Below are positions 32,688 to 40,943 of a stretch of 46,678 nt of DNA, piece after piece. Numbering within the stretch: the stretch's first letter is position 1; the number at the start of each line of letters is the position of its first letter. Origin of the DNA: Roseateles chitinivorans (GTDB taxonomy: Bacteria > Pseudomonadota > Gammaproteobacteria > Burkholderiales > Burkholderiaceae_C). The stretch is from the NCBI RefSeq assembly GCF_002761755.1, contig NZ_PEOG01000046.1, forward strand, positions 1 to 46,678, written 5' to 3'. A program made the translations under genes and the position numbers. The notes under the pieces were generated by a model. That model was given only the letters and a program-made list of their open reading frames with translations, was not told the origin of the DNA and ran no database searches.

Positions 32688-32931
32688 AGTCAGACGATTT
32701 CCCTCCGATAGGGCGGTTGTCTGACCTCTTTTTGGTGCAGACCTTCCTCCCAGAGCGCCGTTGTGTGGCGATCCGCCCATATCCAAAAGTTGGGGGCGAT
32801 AAAGAAATAGTCATGGGCGCCCGTAGGACCACGTAGGCGCCAATCGCACATCGCGTGGGATACTGACCGAGTTTGATGGCGCATACCGCTCATATATGTA
32901 GGGCGTAGCGCCACAGGCATGATGTCTGACT
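32688..32931. mobile_element. Candidate 244-base MITE-like element or insertion remnant
   Basis: AGTCAGAC at 32688-32695 and its exact complement GTCTGACT at 32924-32931 bound a visibly AT-richer segment. Both ends are flanked by ATT (32685-32687 and 32932-32934), as a 3-base target duplication would be. The left end is itself a hairpin, GTCAGAC ... CCCT/AGGG ... GTCTGAC (32689-32725), followed by CTCTTTTT. No transposase is encoded. Eight-base termini can arise by chance, so this may be only a fragment of transferred DNA. The stretch 32607-33188 as a whole has no confidently recognised gene. Confidence 0.3.
32690..32920 (-). CDS. Hypothetical protein or gene remnant in the low-GC island
   Basis: A 76-codon frame on the minus strand, unrecognised. 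Its second half looks protein-like, with aromatic and charged residues well spread (AHDYFFIAPNFWIWADRHTT, then ALWEEGLHQKEVRQPPYRRE), unlike the Arg/Ala-rich shadows elsewhere in the window. Codon choice lacks the GC-rich third positions of its neighbours. There is no ribosome site at the ATG at 32920, a stop lies just upstream, and the frame ends within the left terminal repeat. It could be the C-terminal remnant of a foreign gene. Another minus-strand frame (32811-33101) overlaps it; at most one is real. Confidence 0.25.
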   Translation of the reverse strand: MPVALRPTYMSGMRHQTRSVSHAMCDWRLRGPTGAHDYFFIAPNFWIWADRHTTALWEEGLHQKEVRQPPYRREIV

Positions 32932-33085
32932 ATTGACGGCTTGCTTAGCGACGCTTCGATCGCGATTCCGCGCACCTTTTTCCCGCTGACCGCCCGACCA
33001 CACCGCCCGACGCTAGCGGTGGGGCGTTCTGCGCAGTCAATGCACCAAATTAATGCATGTAGGTGCGAATAGCGGAACAAAACAA

Positions 33086-33164
33086 TTGCCCTGGCAAACA
33101 TTCTTCACAGGGTTGTCCCTATAGTTTTGGACATCACCTGCTTACGCCCAGCAGATTTGGGCGT
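33086..33164. promoter_or_regulatory. Cluster of three inverted repeats ahead of the IclR-type regulator
   Basis: TTGCC-CT-GGCAA (33086-33097), AGGG-TTGT-CCCT (33109-33120) and ACGCCCA / TGGGCGT with a 7-base loop (33144-33164) stand in a row within 103 bases of the regulator start. A TATAGT hexamer (33120-33125) could be its -10; no clear -35 was found. IclR-type regulators often bind and repress their own promoter, so some of these may be operators. The last could also fold in the mRNA leader. Confidence 0.45.
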
Positions 33165-33188
33165 CAAACGCACGACCACCTCCCCACC

Positions 33189-34025
33189 ATGTCCGCTGCT
33201 CGAGCTCACGACGACGAATTGACCGCCCTTCAGGCGGTCGTCCCCACCCCCGAAGCTGAAGTCCGCACCGGTCCGCTGAAACGCGACCTGGTTGCCGGTC
33301 TGGAAAAAGGCCTGGCCGTGATCGAAGCCTTCGATCAGGAACGTCCCCGCCTGACCATCAGCGAAGTCGCCGGCCGCACTGGCCTGACGCGCGCCGCCGC
33401 CCGCCGCTACCTGCTGACGCTGACCCACCTGGGCTTCGTCTCGCAGGACCGCAAGATGTTTGCGCTGACCCCCAAGGTGCTGCGCCTGGGCCAGAGCTAC
33501 ATGCACTCGGCGCGCCTGCCCCGCATCATCGAACCCGAGCTGCACAAGCTGGCCTACGCGATGAAGGAAGCATCGTCGGCCGGCGTGCTCGATGGCAACG
33601 ATGTGATCTGCATCTCGGCGACGAGTGCCGGCCGCGTGGTCTCACCGACCCTGCAACCGGGCACCCGCGTGCCGGCCTACTGCACCGGCAACGGCCGTGT
33701 GCTGCTGGCGGCGCAGCCGCAGGCGGAAGTCGATGCCTTCATCGCTCGCCAGGAGCTGAGCGCGCTGACCCCGCACACGATCACCCATCCCGAGCGCCTG
33801 CGCATCGAGATCGCCCGCGCCCGCGCCCAGGGCTATGCGCTGATCGATCAGGAGCTGGAGCAAGGCCTGCGCTCGGTGGCCGTGCCGCTGAAGAACTACA
33901 AGGGCGACACCGTCGCCGCGATGGCCATCAGCGTCCACGCCACCCGCATGAGCATGGAGCAGATGGTCGAGCACTGCCTGCCCCCGCTGCTGCAGGCGCA
34001 AGCCCACCTGCGCATGCTGCTCTGA
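33189..34025 (+). CDS. IclR-family regulator, PcaR/PobR/CatR type
   Basis: Transcription factor of 278 aa. A winged helix-turn-helix (about residues 35-95: LEKGLAVIEAFDQERPRLTI, then SEVAGRTGLTRAAARRYLLT) is followed by the IclR effector-binding domain, with VPAYCTGNGRVLLAA and YALIDQELEQGLRSVAVPL. The sequence is closest in character to the PcaR/PobR/CatR subgroup that controls beta-ketoadipate and related aromatic pathways in response to beta-ketoadipate or 4-hydroxybenzoate. The start at 33189 is preceded by a weak ribosome site (CACCTCCCCACC, no purine run); an open frame further upstream is non-coding. A strong terminator follows. The targets are unknown, but the PcaF/PaaJ-type thiolase nearby is a candidate. 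Confidence 0.87.
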   Translation: MSAARAHDDELTALQAVVPTPEAEVRTGPLKRDLVAGLEKGLAVIEAFDQERPRLTISEVAGRTGLTRAAARRYLLTLTHLGFVSQDRKMFALTPKVLRLGQSYMHSARLPRIIEPELHKLAYAMKEASSAGVLDGNDVICISATSAGRVVSPTLQPGTRVPAYCTGNGRVLLAAQPQAEVDAFIARQELSALTPHTITHPERLRIEIARARAQGYALIDQELEQGLRSVAVPLKNYKGDTVAAMAISVHATRMSMEQMVEHCLPPLLQAQAHLRMLL

Positions 34026-34069
34026 GGCCACCGCGCCGCGCGGTGTTCCAGGCACCGCCTCCGACGAAG

Positions 34070-34095
34070 AAGCGACCCGCGGGTCGCTTTTTTCA
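34070..34095 (+). terminator. Intrinsic terminator of the IclR-type gene
   Basis: Stem AAGCGACCC / GGGTCGCTT (34070-34078 and 34081-34089) around GC, running into a T tract. In practice GCGACC-CGCG-GGTCGC forms the hairpin. The next gene converges from the right. Confidence 0.85.
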
Positions 34096-34136
34096 TGCCC
34101 GATCGCCGGGCTCGATCCGCGGTCGCACCGGGGCGC

Positions 34137-35669
34137 TCACGCCCAGACGCGATGGCGCAGCAGCGGGCTGACCCGATAGCGCTCGCTGCGGCAGGCGTCG
34201 AACAGGCCATCGAGCACATCGACGACGGTGTCCGCGCCCAGCAGTGCGAGCCACTCGAAGGGGCCAGCCGGATAGTTGACGCCCAGCTTCATCGCGGTGT
34301 CCGCGCCGGCCTCGTCGCAGACGCCTTGCCAGACGGCATCGGCGCCCTCGTTGACCAGCATCGCGATCGTGCGCGCGACGACCAGTCCCGGCACATCGCG
34401 CAGCACCAGCGGCTCCCAGCCGAGGCGGCGCAGCAGCGCTTCGGCCCGCGCGCGCGGCGCGGCGTCCACCCGCGGCGCGAAGGCCATGGCCAGCCCGTCG
34501 ATCCGGTCCGGTGCCAGCGGCCAGTCGATCACCGCGAGTCCCAGTTGGCGGCGCTCATGCGCAAGCTGCGCGGCGCAGCGGCCGCGCGTGATGTGCAGTT
34601 GCAGGCCTTCGACCGCGACGCCGTTCCAGTCGGCCGACTCATCCCGCGCGAAGACCAGACCCCGCGTGCCCAGCCACTGGCCGAGCCGCTCGACCAGCGG
34701 ACCCCGCCCGACCAGCGTCACGGCGCCGACCGCCTCGTCGTCGCTCTCCCCGACCGTCACCGACACGGTCGCCGCCGGCACTCCGTCGTAGAAGCCCTTG
34801 CCGACCTTGCGTCCCAGCCGCCCGCCGTCCACCAGCGCCTTCTGCACCAGTGAGGGCTGATAGCGCTTGTCGCCGTAGTTCGCCTCGAAGACGGACTGCG
34901 TCACCAGGTAATTGGTGTCGTGGCCGATGAGGTCCATCAGCTCGCAGGGGCCCATGCGGAAACCGGCGCCGCGCAGCGCGCGATCGAGCTGGGCCGGCGT
35001 GCCGGCCTGCTCCTGCAGCAACGCGAGGGTCTCGGCGTAATACGGCCGCGCGATGCGATTGACGATGAACCCGGGCGTCGACTTCGCATGCACCGGCGTC
35101 TTGCCCCAGCGGCGCGCGAGCTGCTCGATCGCCTGCGCCGCGCTCGGGTCGGTCTCGGCGCCCCAGACGACCTCGACCAGCTTCATCAGCGGCACCGGAT
35201 TGAAGAAGTGCATGCCGACGAGCCGCCGCGGATTCGTCATCCCGTTGGCCAGCGCGGTCAGGCTGATCGACGAGGTGTTGGATGCGATCAGCGCATCGGC
35301 CGGCAGCAGCGCGTCGAGCTCGCGCAGCAGCGCCTGCTTGGGCTCGAGCTTCTCGACGATCACCTCGATCACCAGCGCCGCGTCGCGCAGCTCGGCCACC
35401 GCGCTGGCGGCGGACAGCCGGCCCATCACCGCCTCGCGCTCGGCCGCTTCCAGGCGGCCCTTGGCCACCAGCCCATCCAGTGCCTTGCCGATCTGCGCGA
35501 TCGCGGCGGCGGCCGCGCCCTCGCGCAGGTCCATCAGTTGCACCGGATGGCCGGCCTGAGCCGCCACCTGCGCGATGCCCGCGCCCATCACGCCGGCGCC
35601 GATCACCGCCACCGGCGCCTGCGCCGCCGGTGGCGTGGCAACGCGCCAGGATCCCGTCGATTCCGTCAT
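34137..35669 (-). CDS. paaH: 3-hydroxyacyl-CoA dehydrogenase, PaaH type
   Basis: NAD-dependent 3-hydroxyacyl-CoA dehydrogenase (510 aa). The Rossmann motif VIGAGVMGAGIAQ lies near the N-terminus, followed by SNTSSISLTALA, the catalytic histidine region GMHFFNPVPLMKLVEVV and the C-terminal domain TPGFIVNRIARPYYAETLAL. A second C-terminal helical domain (GVNYPAGPFEWLALLG) brings it to the length of PaaH, which oxidises 3-hydroxyadipyl-CoA in phenylacetate breakdown; shorter beta-oxidation enzymes lack this. The ATG at 35669 has GGAG six bases ahead; an ATG at 35684 has none. A hydratase gene ends 110 bases upstream. It may instead serve general acyl-CoA oxidation. Confidence 0.87.
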   Translation of the reverse strand: MTESTGSWRVATPPAAQAPVAVIGAGVMGAGIAQVAAQAGHPVQLMDLREGAAAAAIAQIGKALDGLVAKGRLEAAEREAVMGRLSAASAVAELRDAALVIEVIVEKLEPKQALLRELDALLPADALIASNTSSISLTALANGMTNPRRLVGMHFFNPVPLMKLVEVVWGAETDPSAAQAIEQLARRWGKTPVHAKSTPGFIVNRIARPYYAETLALLQEQAGTPAQLDRALRGAGFRMGPCELMDLIGHDTNYLVTQSVFEANYGDKRYQPSLVQKALVDGGRLGRKVGKGFYDGVPAATVSVTVGESDDEAVGAVTLVGRGPLVERLGQWLGTRGLVFARDESADWNGVAVEGLQLHITRGRCAAQLAHERRQLGLAVIDWPLAPDRIDGLAMAFAPRVDAAPRARAEALLRRLGWEPLVLRDVPGLVVARTIAMLVNEGADAVWQGVCDEAGADTAMKLGVNYPAGPFEWLALLGADTVVDVLDGLFDACRSERYRVSPLLRHRVWA

Positions 35670-35779
35670 TGCTGTCTCCGTCATCTGCTTCGAATCTAGT
35701 GCGCGGGAACGCCTTGCGTCAGTCCCGCGGGCGTCATGGGCGTGGCGCGCCAATGGCGCACCAGGTGACGACGCGGGCC

Positions 35780-36589
35780 TCAGGACGCCGTGTCGCCCTT
35801 CGGCACCCAGGCCGCGGGCCGCTTGCCGAGGAAAGCCGCGAAGCCCTCCCGAGCTTCGGCACCCATGCGCACCCGTGCGATCGTCTGCGCGGTCAGTTCA
35901 CGGACCTCGCCGTCCACCGGACCCACCTCGAGTTGCGCGAACAGCGCCTTGATCTCGGCCTGTGCCTGTGGCCCGTTCATCAGCAGTTCCGCGACCCAGC
36001 GCTCGACGGCCGCATCGAGCCCGCCAGCGGCGTCGCTCTCCACGACCTCGTGCAGCAAGCCGATGCGCAGCGCCTCGGCGGCGGGAATCCGGCTGGCGGT
36101 GAGCGCAAGCCGGCGCGCCTCGCGCGGCCCGACCGCATTGATCACGTAGGGACCGATGACCGACGGCAGGATGCCGAAGCGGGCCTCGCTGACCGCGAAC
36201 TGCGCGCCCGCCGCGGCGACCGCGATGTCGCAGGCGAGGGTGAGGCCGACGCCGCCGCCCAGCGCCACGCCGTGGACCTTGGCGATCGTCGGCTTGGGGC
36301 AGCGCGCGATGCGGTCGAGCATGCCGGCGAAGCGGCGCGCGTCCGCGACGTTCCAGTCCTGCGTCGCTTCCGACGCGCGCTTCATCCATTGGAGGTCGGC
36401 ACCGGCGCTGAAGGCCTTGCCGGCGCCCTCGAGCACGATGATCCGCACGGCCGGGTCCCGGCCCAGGCGGTCGAAGGCGGCATCGAGGTCCGCGATCATG
36501 GCCTCGTCGAAGGCGTTGAACACCTCGGGCCGGTTCATCGTCACGCGCGTCACGCCGCGCGCATCGGTCGCCATCTGCAGGGTTTCCAC
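35780..36589 (-). CDS. Enoyl-CoA hydratase/isomerase family protein (methylglutaconyl-CoA hydratase-like)
   Basis: Crotonase-fold enzyme of 269 aa. The oxyanion-hole segments are FSAGADLQWMKRA and HGVALGGGVGLTLACDIAVA, and the catalytic-glutamate region is FAVSEARFGILPSVIGPYVI. The ADLxWMKRxA signature resembles LiuC/AtuE methylglutaconyl-CoA hydratases of leucine and acyclic terpene breakdown, rather than PaaF or FadB. With PaaH downstream, a role in an acyl-CoA oxidation route is safe; the exact substrate is not. The start is GTG at 36589, supported by GGAG eight bases ahead; an ATG five codons on is the alternative. Confidence 0.85.
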   Translation of the reverse strand: METLQMATDARGVTRVTMNRPEVFNAFDEAMIADLDAAFDRLGRDPAVRIIVLEGAGKAFSAGADLQWMKRASEATQDWNVADARRFAGMLDRIARCPKPTIAKVHGVALGGGVGLTLACDIAVAAAGAQFAVSEARFGILPSVIGPYVINAVGPREARRLALTASRIPAAEALRIGLLHEVVESDAAGGLDAAVERWVAELLMNGPQAQAEIKALFAQLEVGPVDGEVRELTAQTIARVRMGAEAREGFAAFLGKRPAAWVPKGDTAS

Positions 36590-36683
36590 GTGCGAGTCTC
36601 CGTTGTGATCGGCGGAGTATCGCAGCCCGACCGGTCGGTCGAAAATACCCCCCTCCCAGGGCGGCGCTTGCCGCCGGGCGGGA

Positions 36684-37562
36684 TCAGTCCTGCCAGACCT
36701 CGCGCACCAGCTCGTGCAGCGCGTGCAGCGCGTGGTCCTCGGCCTGTTCCTGCTGAAGCCAGCACAGCCAGGTCTCGTCCTGCCAATGCGGCCAGATGCG
36801 CAGTTCGCCGGCCTCGACCGCCGCCTGGGCCTGGTCCTTGCGAAGCACCGCGGCGCCCAGGCCGCTGGCGACCATGCCGCGCACGGCCGCCTCGGTCTCG
36901 GCCATCAGGCTGTGCGGCGGTTCCTGGCCAGCGCTCTGGAACAGCCGCTCGGCGGCCGGCCGCAAGCCGCAGTCCGGCGGCGTGCCGATCCAGGGCAGCG
37001 ACAGCAGCGCCTCCCGCGACACCGGCCACTCGCGGTCGGCGAAGCGGCGTGGCACCGCCACAGCCAGTTCCATCCGGCGCAGGCGCTCGACCACCAGGCC
37101 GTCGGCGGCTTCGCCGTCGTAGAGCACATAAGCGCAGTCGACCTCGCCGCGGCGCAGCGCCTGCACGCTGTGCAGCGACAGGCGCTGCATCAGCTGCAGC
37201 CCGATGCCGGGATGGCGCTCCGCCAGCTTCACCAGCACCTCGCCCAGGCGCAGCGCCAGCGGGTCGGTGACGGTCCCCATGCGCAGCCGCCCCTGCACCT
37301 CGCCACGGATCTGCGCGGCGGCCTGGCGCAGGCGCTGCGCCGCGTCGAGCGTGCGGCGCGCCTCCTCGGCGAGCTTCTCGCCGGCGGCCGTCAGGGTCAT
37401 GCCGCGCGAGCTGCGCTCGAACAGCTGCACGCCCAGTTCCTCCTCCAGCGCCTTGATCTGGGCGCTGACGGCGGGCACGCTGGTGAACACCTTCTCCGCG
37501 GCGCGGGTCAGGTTCCGTTCGGCCACGACGGCCAGAAAGCTCTTCAGCTGGTACAGCTCCAT
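36684..37562 (-). CDS. LysR-family transcriptional regulator
   Basis: Standard LysR regulator of 292 aa. The N-terminal winged helix (MELYQLKSFLAVVAERNLTR ... SVPAVSAQIKALEEELGVQL) is followed by a linker helix and a periplasmic-binding-like effector domain. The start was set at the ATG at 37562, the usual LysR opening; nine upstream codons are not needed. It is divergent from an EamA exporter gene 137 bases away, the usual arrangement for a LysR protein and its target. No clear T-N11-A box was picked out in the gap. The effector is unknown. Confidence 0.9.
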   Translation of the reverse strand: MELYQLKSFLAVVAERNLTRAAEKVFTSVPAVSAQIKALEEELGVQLFERSSRGMTLTAAGEKLAEEARRTLDAAQRLRQAAAQIRGEVQGRLRMGTVTDPLALRLGEVLVKLAERHPGIGLQLMQRLSLHSVQALRRGEVDCAYVLYDGEAADGLVVERLRRMELAVAVPRRFADREWPVSREALLSLPWIGTPPDCGLRPAAERLFQSAGQEPPHSLMAETEAAVRGMVASGLGAAVLRKDQAQAAVEAGELRIWPHWQDETWLCWLQQEQAEDHALHALHELVREVWQD

Positions 37563-37699
37563 GGGCCGGATTGTGACCAGCCGCCGCACCGGCCACGTTC
37601 GGATTCTTCAAACGCCTGTTCCAAACATGCGCATGGACCCCGCGCGAGGCGACGCCCAGACTGCCGTCCCATCGCAGTCTTCAAGAAGGGTCGGTCGCC

Positions 37700-38674
37700 G
37701 TGACTCCCACCTCTCCCCTGGCCGCCACCATCGCGATGCTGTTCGCCGCGATCTCCTGGGGCAGCCTGTTCCTCGTCGGCAAGCCGGTGCTGGGCCGCCT
37801 CGACCCGGTCTGGTTCACCGCGGTGCGCTACCTGCTGGCCGGTGTCGGCATGACGCTGCTGGTGATGCGCTTTGGCCAGCGCCCCTGGGCCAAGCTCAAG
37901 GCGCATTGGGGCACGCTGACCGGCCACGGCGTGCTGGGCTACGGCTTCTTCGGCGTGCTGGTGCTGGAGGGCCTGAAGCTGTCGCTGCCCTCGCACGGCG
38001 CGGTGCTGATGGCCACGATGCCGATGACGACGATCCTGCTGCGCTGGCTGCTGGACGGCCACCGGCCCGGCCTGGGCGTGGCCGGCGCGGCGGTGCTGGC
38101 GCTGAGCGGCGTGGTGCTGGTGTCCGGCGTGCTCGGGCGCACCGACGGCCCGCCGCATATGCTGCTGGGCGACGCGCTGACGCTGCTGGGCACGATCGGC
38201 TGGGTGCTCTACACCCGGGGCGCGGCCCGGCTCCCCGCATTGAGCCCGCTGGAGTACACCGGGTTGACCGCGATCGCGGCGCTGCCATGGCAACTGCTGT
38301 TCGCCGTCGCCATGACGGCCGCCGGCTGGGTCGACGCGCCCACCTGGCAGGACCTGACGCCAGTCGCGCCGCATCTGCTCTACATCGCGGCGGTGCCGAC
38401 GGTCGCCGCGGTCGTGGCCTTCAACTTCGGCGTGCGGCAACTGGGCGCGTCGCGCGGCACCCTGTTCCTGAATGGCGTCCCGGTGTCGGCGCTGCTGATG
38501 AGCGTCGCGCTCGGCCAGCATCCGGCGGCGCAGGAGTGGATCGGCGCGGCACTGGTGATCGCGGCACTGACGCTGAGCACGCGGTCGCCGGCACCGGGGC
38601 GTCGTCCGCCCGCTCAAGAAGGCGTGAAGACCAGGGCGGCGGTCGGTGCCGACGGGCGTTGTCCAGCCACTTGA
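37700..38674 (+). CDS. EamA/DMT-family transporter
   Basis: Inner membrane protein of the drug/metabolite transporter superfamily (324 aa) with about ten helices in two EamA repeats. The first contains LFAAISWGSLFLVGKPVLGR and the second begins about at LLGDALTLLGTIGWVLYTRG, with NFGVRQLGASRGTLFLNGVP near the end. Members export amino acids, nucleosides or drugs; the substrate here is unknown. The start codon is GTG at 37700 with AAGGG about ten bases ahead. The last 35 residues are a Pro/Arg-rich cytoplasmic tail. It is probably controlled by the divergent LysR gene. Confidence 0.88.
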   Translation: MTPTSPLAATIAMLFAAISWGSLFLVGKPVLGRLDPVWFTAVRYLLAGVGMTLLVMRFGQRPWAKLKAHWGTLTGHGVLGYGFFGVLVLEGLKLSLPSHGAVLMATMPMTTILLRWLLDGHRPGLGVAGAAVLALSGVVLVSGVLGRTDGPPHMLLGDALTLLGTIGWVLYTRGAARLPALSPLEYTGLTAIAALPWQLLFAVAMTAAGWVDAPTWQDLTPVAPHLLYIAAVPTVAAVVAFNFGVRQLGASRGTLFLNGVPVSALLMSVALGQHPAAQEWIGAALVIAALTLSTRSPAPGRRPPAQEGVKTRAAVGADGRCPAT

Positions 38675-38710
38675 CGAGCCGCGCGGCAAGCTGGAAAGCC
38701 CCGGTGCGAC

Positions 38711-38766
38711 GGCCGCCACAAGCGGCCTCATGGCTTTTGTCATGGGTCTGTCTTGTGGCATAGGCT
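38711..38766 (+). promoter_or_regulatory. Hairpin after the EamA gene and possible pepO promoter
   Basis: GGCCGC-CACAA-GCGGCC (38711-38727), followed by a short T-rich stretch, could end the EamA transcript, though weakly. Just beyond it TTGTCA (38737-38742), an 18-base spacer and TAGGCT (38761-38766) could be the promoter for the metallopeptidase gene at 38810. Confidence 0.35.
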
Positions 38767-38809
38767 TCCGGCTCCGACGGGCCCGGCCCGCGCTCCAGAC
38801 CAGCTTGCG

Positions 38810-40831
38810 ATGAAGAACGCCCTCCGCCTCACCACCCTCGCCCTGCTGATGCAGCTGGGCGGCCTCGCGATGGCGGCGCAGCCGCAATCGGGCCTCGACC
38901 TGAAGGGCTACGACAAGACCGTGCGTCCCCAGGACGACCTGTTCCGCGCCGCCAACGGCCACTGGCTGTCGACGACCGAGATCCCCGCCGACAAGTCGTC
39001 CTACGGCGCCTTCCACCTGCTGGCGGACCTGTCCGACAAGCGCGCCCGCTCGATCATCGAGGACCTGTCGAAGAAGAAGGCCCAGGGCGGCACCGTCGAG
39101 CAGAAGATCGGCGACTACTACGCCGCCTACATGAACACCGCCGCGATCGACAAGGCCGGCCTGGCCCCGATCAAGCCGCTGCTGGACAGCATCGCCGCGA
39201 TCCAGACGCGCGCGCAGCTCGCGACCTGGCTGGGCGCGCAGACCGGCGTCGTCGATACCCCGGTGCCGCTGGGCATCGAGGCCGACTACCAGGACCCGAC
39301 CATCAACCGCCTGCAGACCTGGCAGGGCGGCCTGGGCCTGCCCGACCGCGACTACTACCTCAAGAAGGAGGACGAGCGCCTGGCCAAGGCGCGCGCCGCC
39401 TACGTCGACTACCTGCAGACGCTGGCCAAGGCCGCCGGCATCGCCGATCCGGCCGGCAGCGCGCAGCGGGTGCTGGCGCTTGAGGAGCGCCTGGCCGAGG
39501 TGCAGTGGGACAAGGTCGCGCTGCGTGATCCGCAGAAGACCTACAACCCGATGACGCCGGCCGAGCTGGCGCAGAAGGCGCCGGGCTTCGACTGGAACGC
39601 CTTCTTCACCGCGGCCTCGCTGCCGGGCCTGGACAAGCTGTCCGCGTCGCAGCCGAGCTACCTCACCGGCGCGGCCAGGATCCTGGGCGAGGCACCGCTG
39701 GAGGACCTCAAGCTCTACCTGAGCTTCCGCGCGATCGACGCCAACGCCACCACCCTGCCCAAGGTCTACCGCGACGCCCATTTCCAGTTCCACGGCGCGG
39801 CGCTGACCGGCGCGAAGAGCCCGCTGCCGCGCTGGCAGCAGGCGGTGGGCAACGTCAACGGCGCGCTGGGCGAGGCGGTCGGCGAGGTCTACGTCAAGCG
39901 CTACTTCCCGGCCGCCGACAAGGCCCGGATGCTGCAGCTGGTCAACAACCTGCTGGCCTCCTACAAGGAGTCCATCGACAAGCTCAGCTGGATGACGCCC
40001 GCGACCAAGGCGCAGGCCCAGGACAAGCTGTCCAAGTACATGGTCAAGATCGGCTACCCCGATGTCTGGCGCGACTACGGCGCGCTGGAGGTCAAGGCCG
40101 GCGACCCGGTGGGCAACAACCTGCGCGCGGCCAGTTTCGAGTGGAAGCGCCAGGCCGCCAAGGCCAGCAAGCCGGTCGATCGGCGCGAATGGCTGATGAC
40201 GCCGCAGACGGTCAACGCGTACTACAACCCGACGCTCAACGAGATCGTCTTCCCCGCCGCCATCCTGCAGCCGCCCTTCTACAACACCAAGGCCGACGAC
40301 GCGGTGAACTACGGCGCGATCGGCGCGGTGATCGGGCATGAGATCAGCCACGGCTTCGACGACCAGGGTAGCCAGTTCGACGGCGACGGCAAGCTGCGCA
40401 ACTGGTGGACCGACGACGACCGCAAGGCCTTCGACGCCATCGGCGCGAAGCTGGTCGCGCAGTACGAGGGCTACGAGCCGATCCCGGGCAAGCACCTGAA
40501 CGGCAAGCTGACGCTGGGCGAGAACATCGCCGACCTGTCCGGCCTGCAGATCGCCTACAAGGCCTACCTGCGCTCGCTGGGCGGCAAGCCGGCGCCGGTG
40601 ATCGACGGCTACACCGGCGAGCAGCGCTTCTTCATGGGCTGGTCGCAGGCCTGGCGCGAGAAGGCGCGCGAAGAGCGCAAGCTGCAGCTGCTGACCATCG
40701 ACCCGCACTCGCCGCCGGAGTTCCGGGCCAATGGCGCGGCCGTCAACCACGACGGCTTCCACGAAGCCTTCAAGACCAAGCCGGGCGACAAGATGTTCAA
40801 GCCCAGCGAGGACCGCATCCGGATCTGGTGA
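38810..40831 (+). CDS. pepO: M13-family zinc metallopeptidase (neprilysin/PepO type)
   Basis: Secreted or periplasmic zinc endopeptidase (673 aa). It has a signal peptide (MKNALRLTTLALLMQLGGLA, cleaved after AMA). The N-terminal M13 domain starts near DLFRAANGHWL. The zinc motif is HEISH (His510, Glu511, His514) with the third ligand in ENIAD (Glu571; Asp575 supports). Before it are the substrate-binding NAYYNPTLNEIVFPAAILQP and the family ending SEDRIRIW. M13 enzymes cleave peptides of up to about 40 residues. The ATG at 38810 matches the signal peptide; an earlier ATG at 38753 would add 19 unlikely residues. It is a single-gene unit with a strong terminator. Confidence 0.94.
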   Translation: MKNALRLTTLALLMQLGGLAMAAQPQSGLDLKGYDKTVRPQDDLFRAANGHWLSTTEIPADKSSYGAFHLLADLSDKRARSIIEDLSKKKAQGGTVEQKIGDYYAAYMNTAAIDKAGLAPIKPLLDSIAAIQTRAQLATWLGAQTGVVDTPVPLGIEADYQDPTINRLQTWQGGLGLPDRDYYLKKEDERLAKARAAYVDYLQTLAKAAGIADPAGSAQRVLALEERLAEVQWDKVALRDPQKTYNPMTPAELAQKAPGFDWNAFFTAASLPGLDKLSASQPSYLTGAARILGEAPLEDLKLYLSFRAIDANATTLPKVYRDAHFQFHGAALTGAKSPLPRWQQAVGNVNGALGEAVGEVYVKRYFPAADKARMLQLVNNLLASYKESIDKLSWMTPATKAQAQDKLSKYMVKIGYPDVWRDYGALEVKAGDPVGNNLRAASFEWKRQAAKASKPVDRREWLMTPQTVNAYYNPTLNEIVFPAAILQPPFYNTKADDAVNYGAIGAVIGHEISHGFDDQGSQFDGDGKLRNWWTDDDRKAFDAIGAKLVAQYEGYEPIPGKHLNGKLTLGENIADLSGLQIAYKAYLRSLGGKPAPVIDGYTGEQRFFMGWSQAWREKAREERKLQLLTIDPHSPPEFRANGAAVNHDGFHEAFKTKPGDKMFKPSEDRIRIW

Positions 40832-40847
40832 TCCGGGGCTCCCGACG

Positions 40848-40873
40848 AAGCGGCCGGTCTCCGGCCGCTTTTT
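40848..40873 (+). terminator. Intrinsic terminator of pepO
   Basis: Perfect 10-base stem AAGCGGCCGG / CCGGCCGCTT with loop TCT, followed by further T residues (CTTTTTC). It lies 17 bases after the stop, between convergent pepO and glk. The minus side lacks a T-tract. Confidence 0.88.
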
Positions 40874-40943
40874 CATTTCCGCGCCGACCCGGATCGAGCG
40901 AGTCAGCCGGTGATCGGGAACGGCAGGGCGCGCGCAGGCGGTC

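Noticed and set aside
32719..32735. Second terminator after the thiolase gene from the 32689-32725 hairpin followed by CTCTTTTT
   Set aside because: Possible, but a strong terminator already lies at 32647-32680, and the hairpin arms coincide with the candidate element's terminal repeat, so it is described there.
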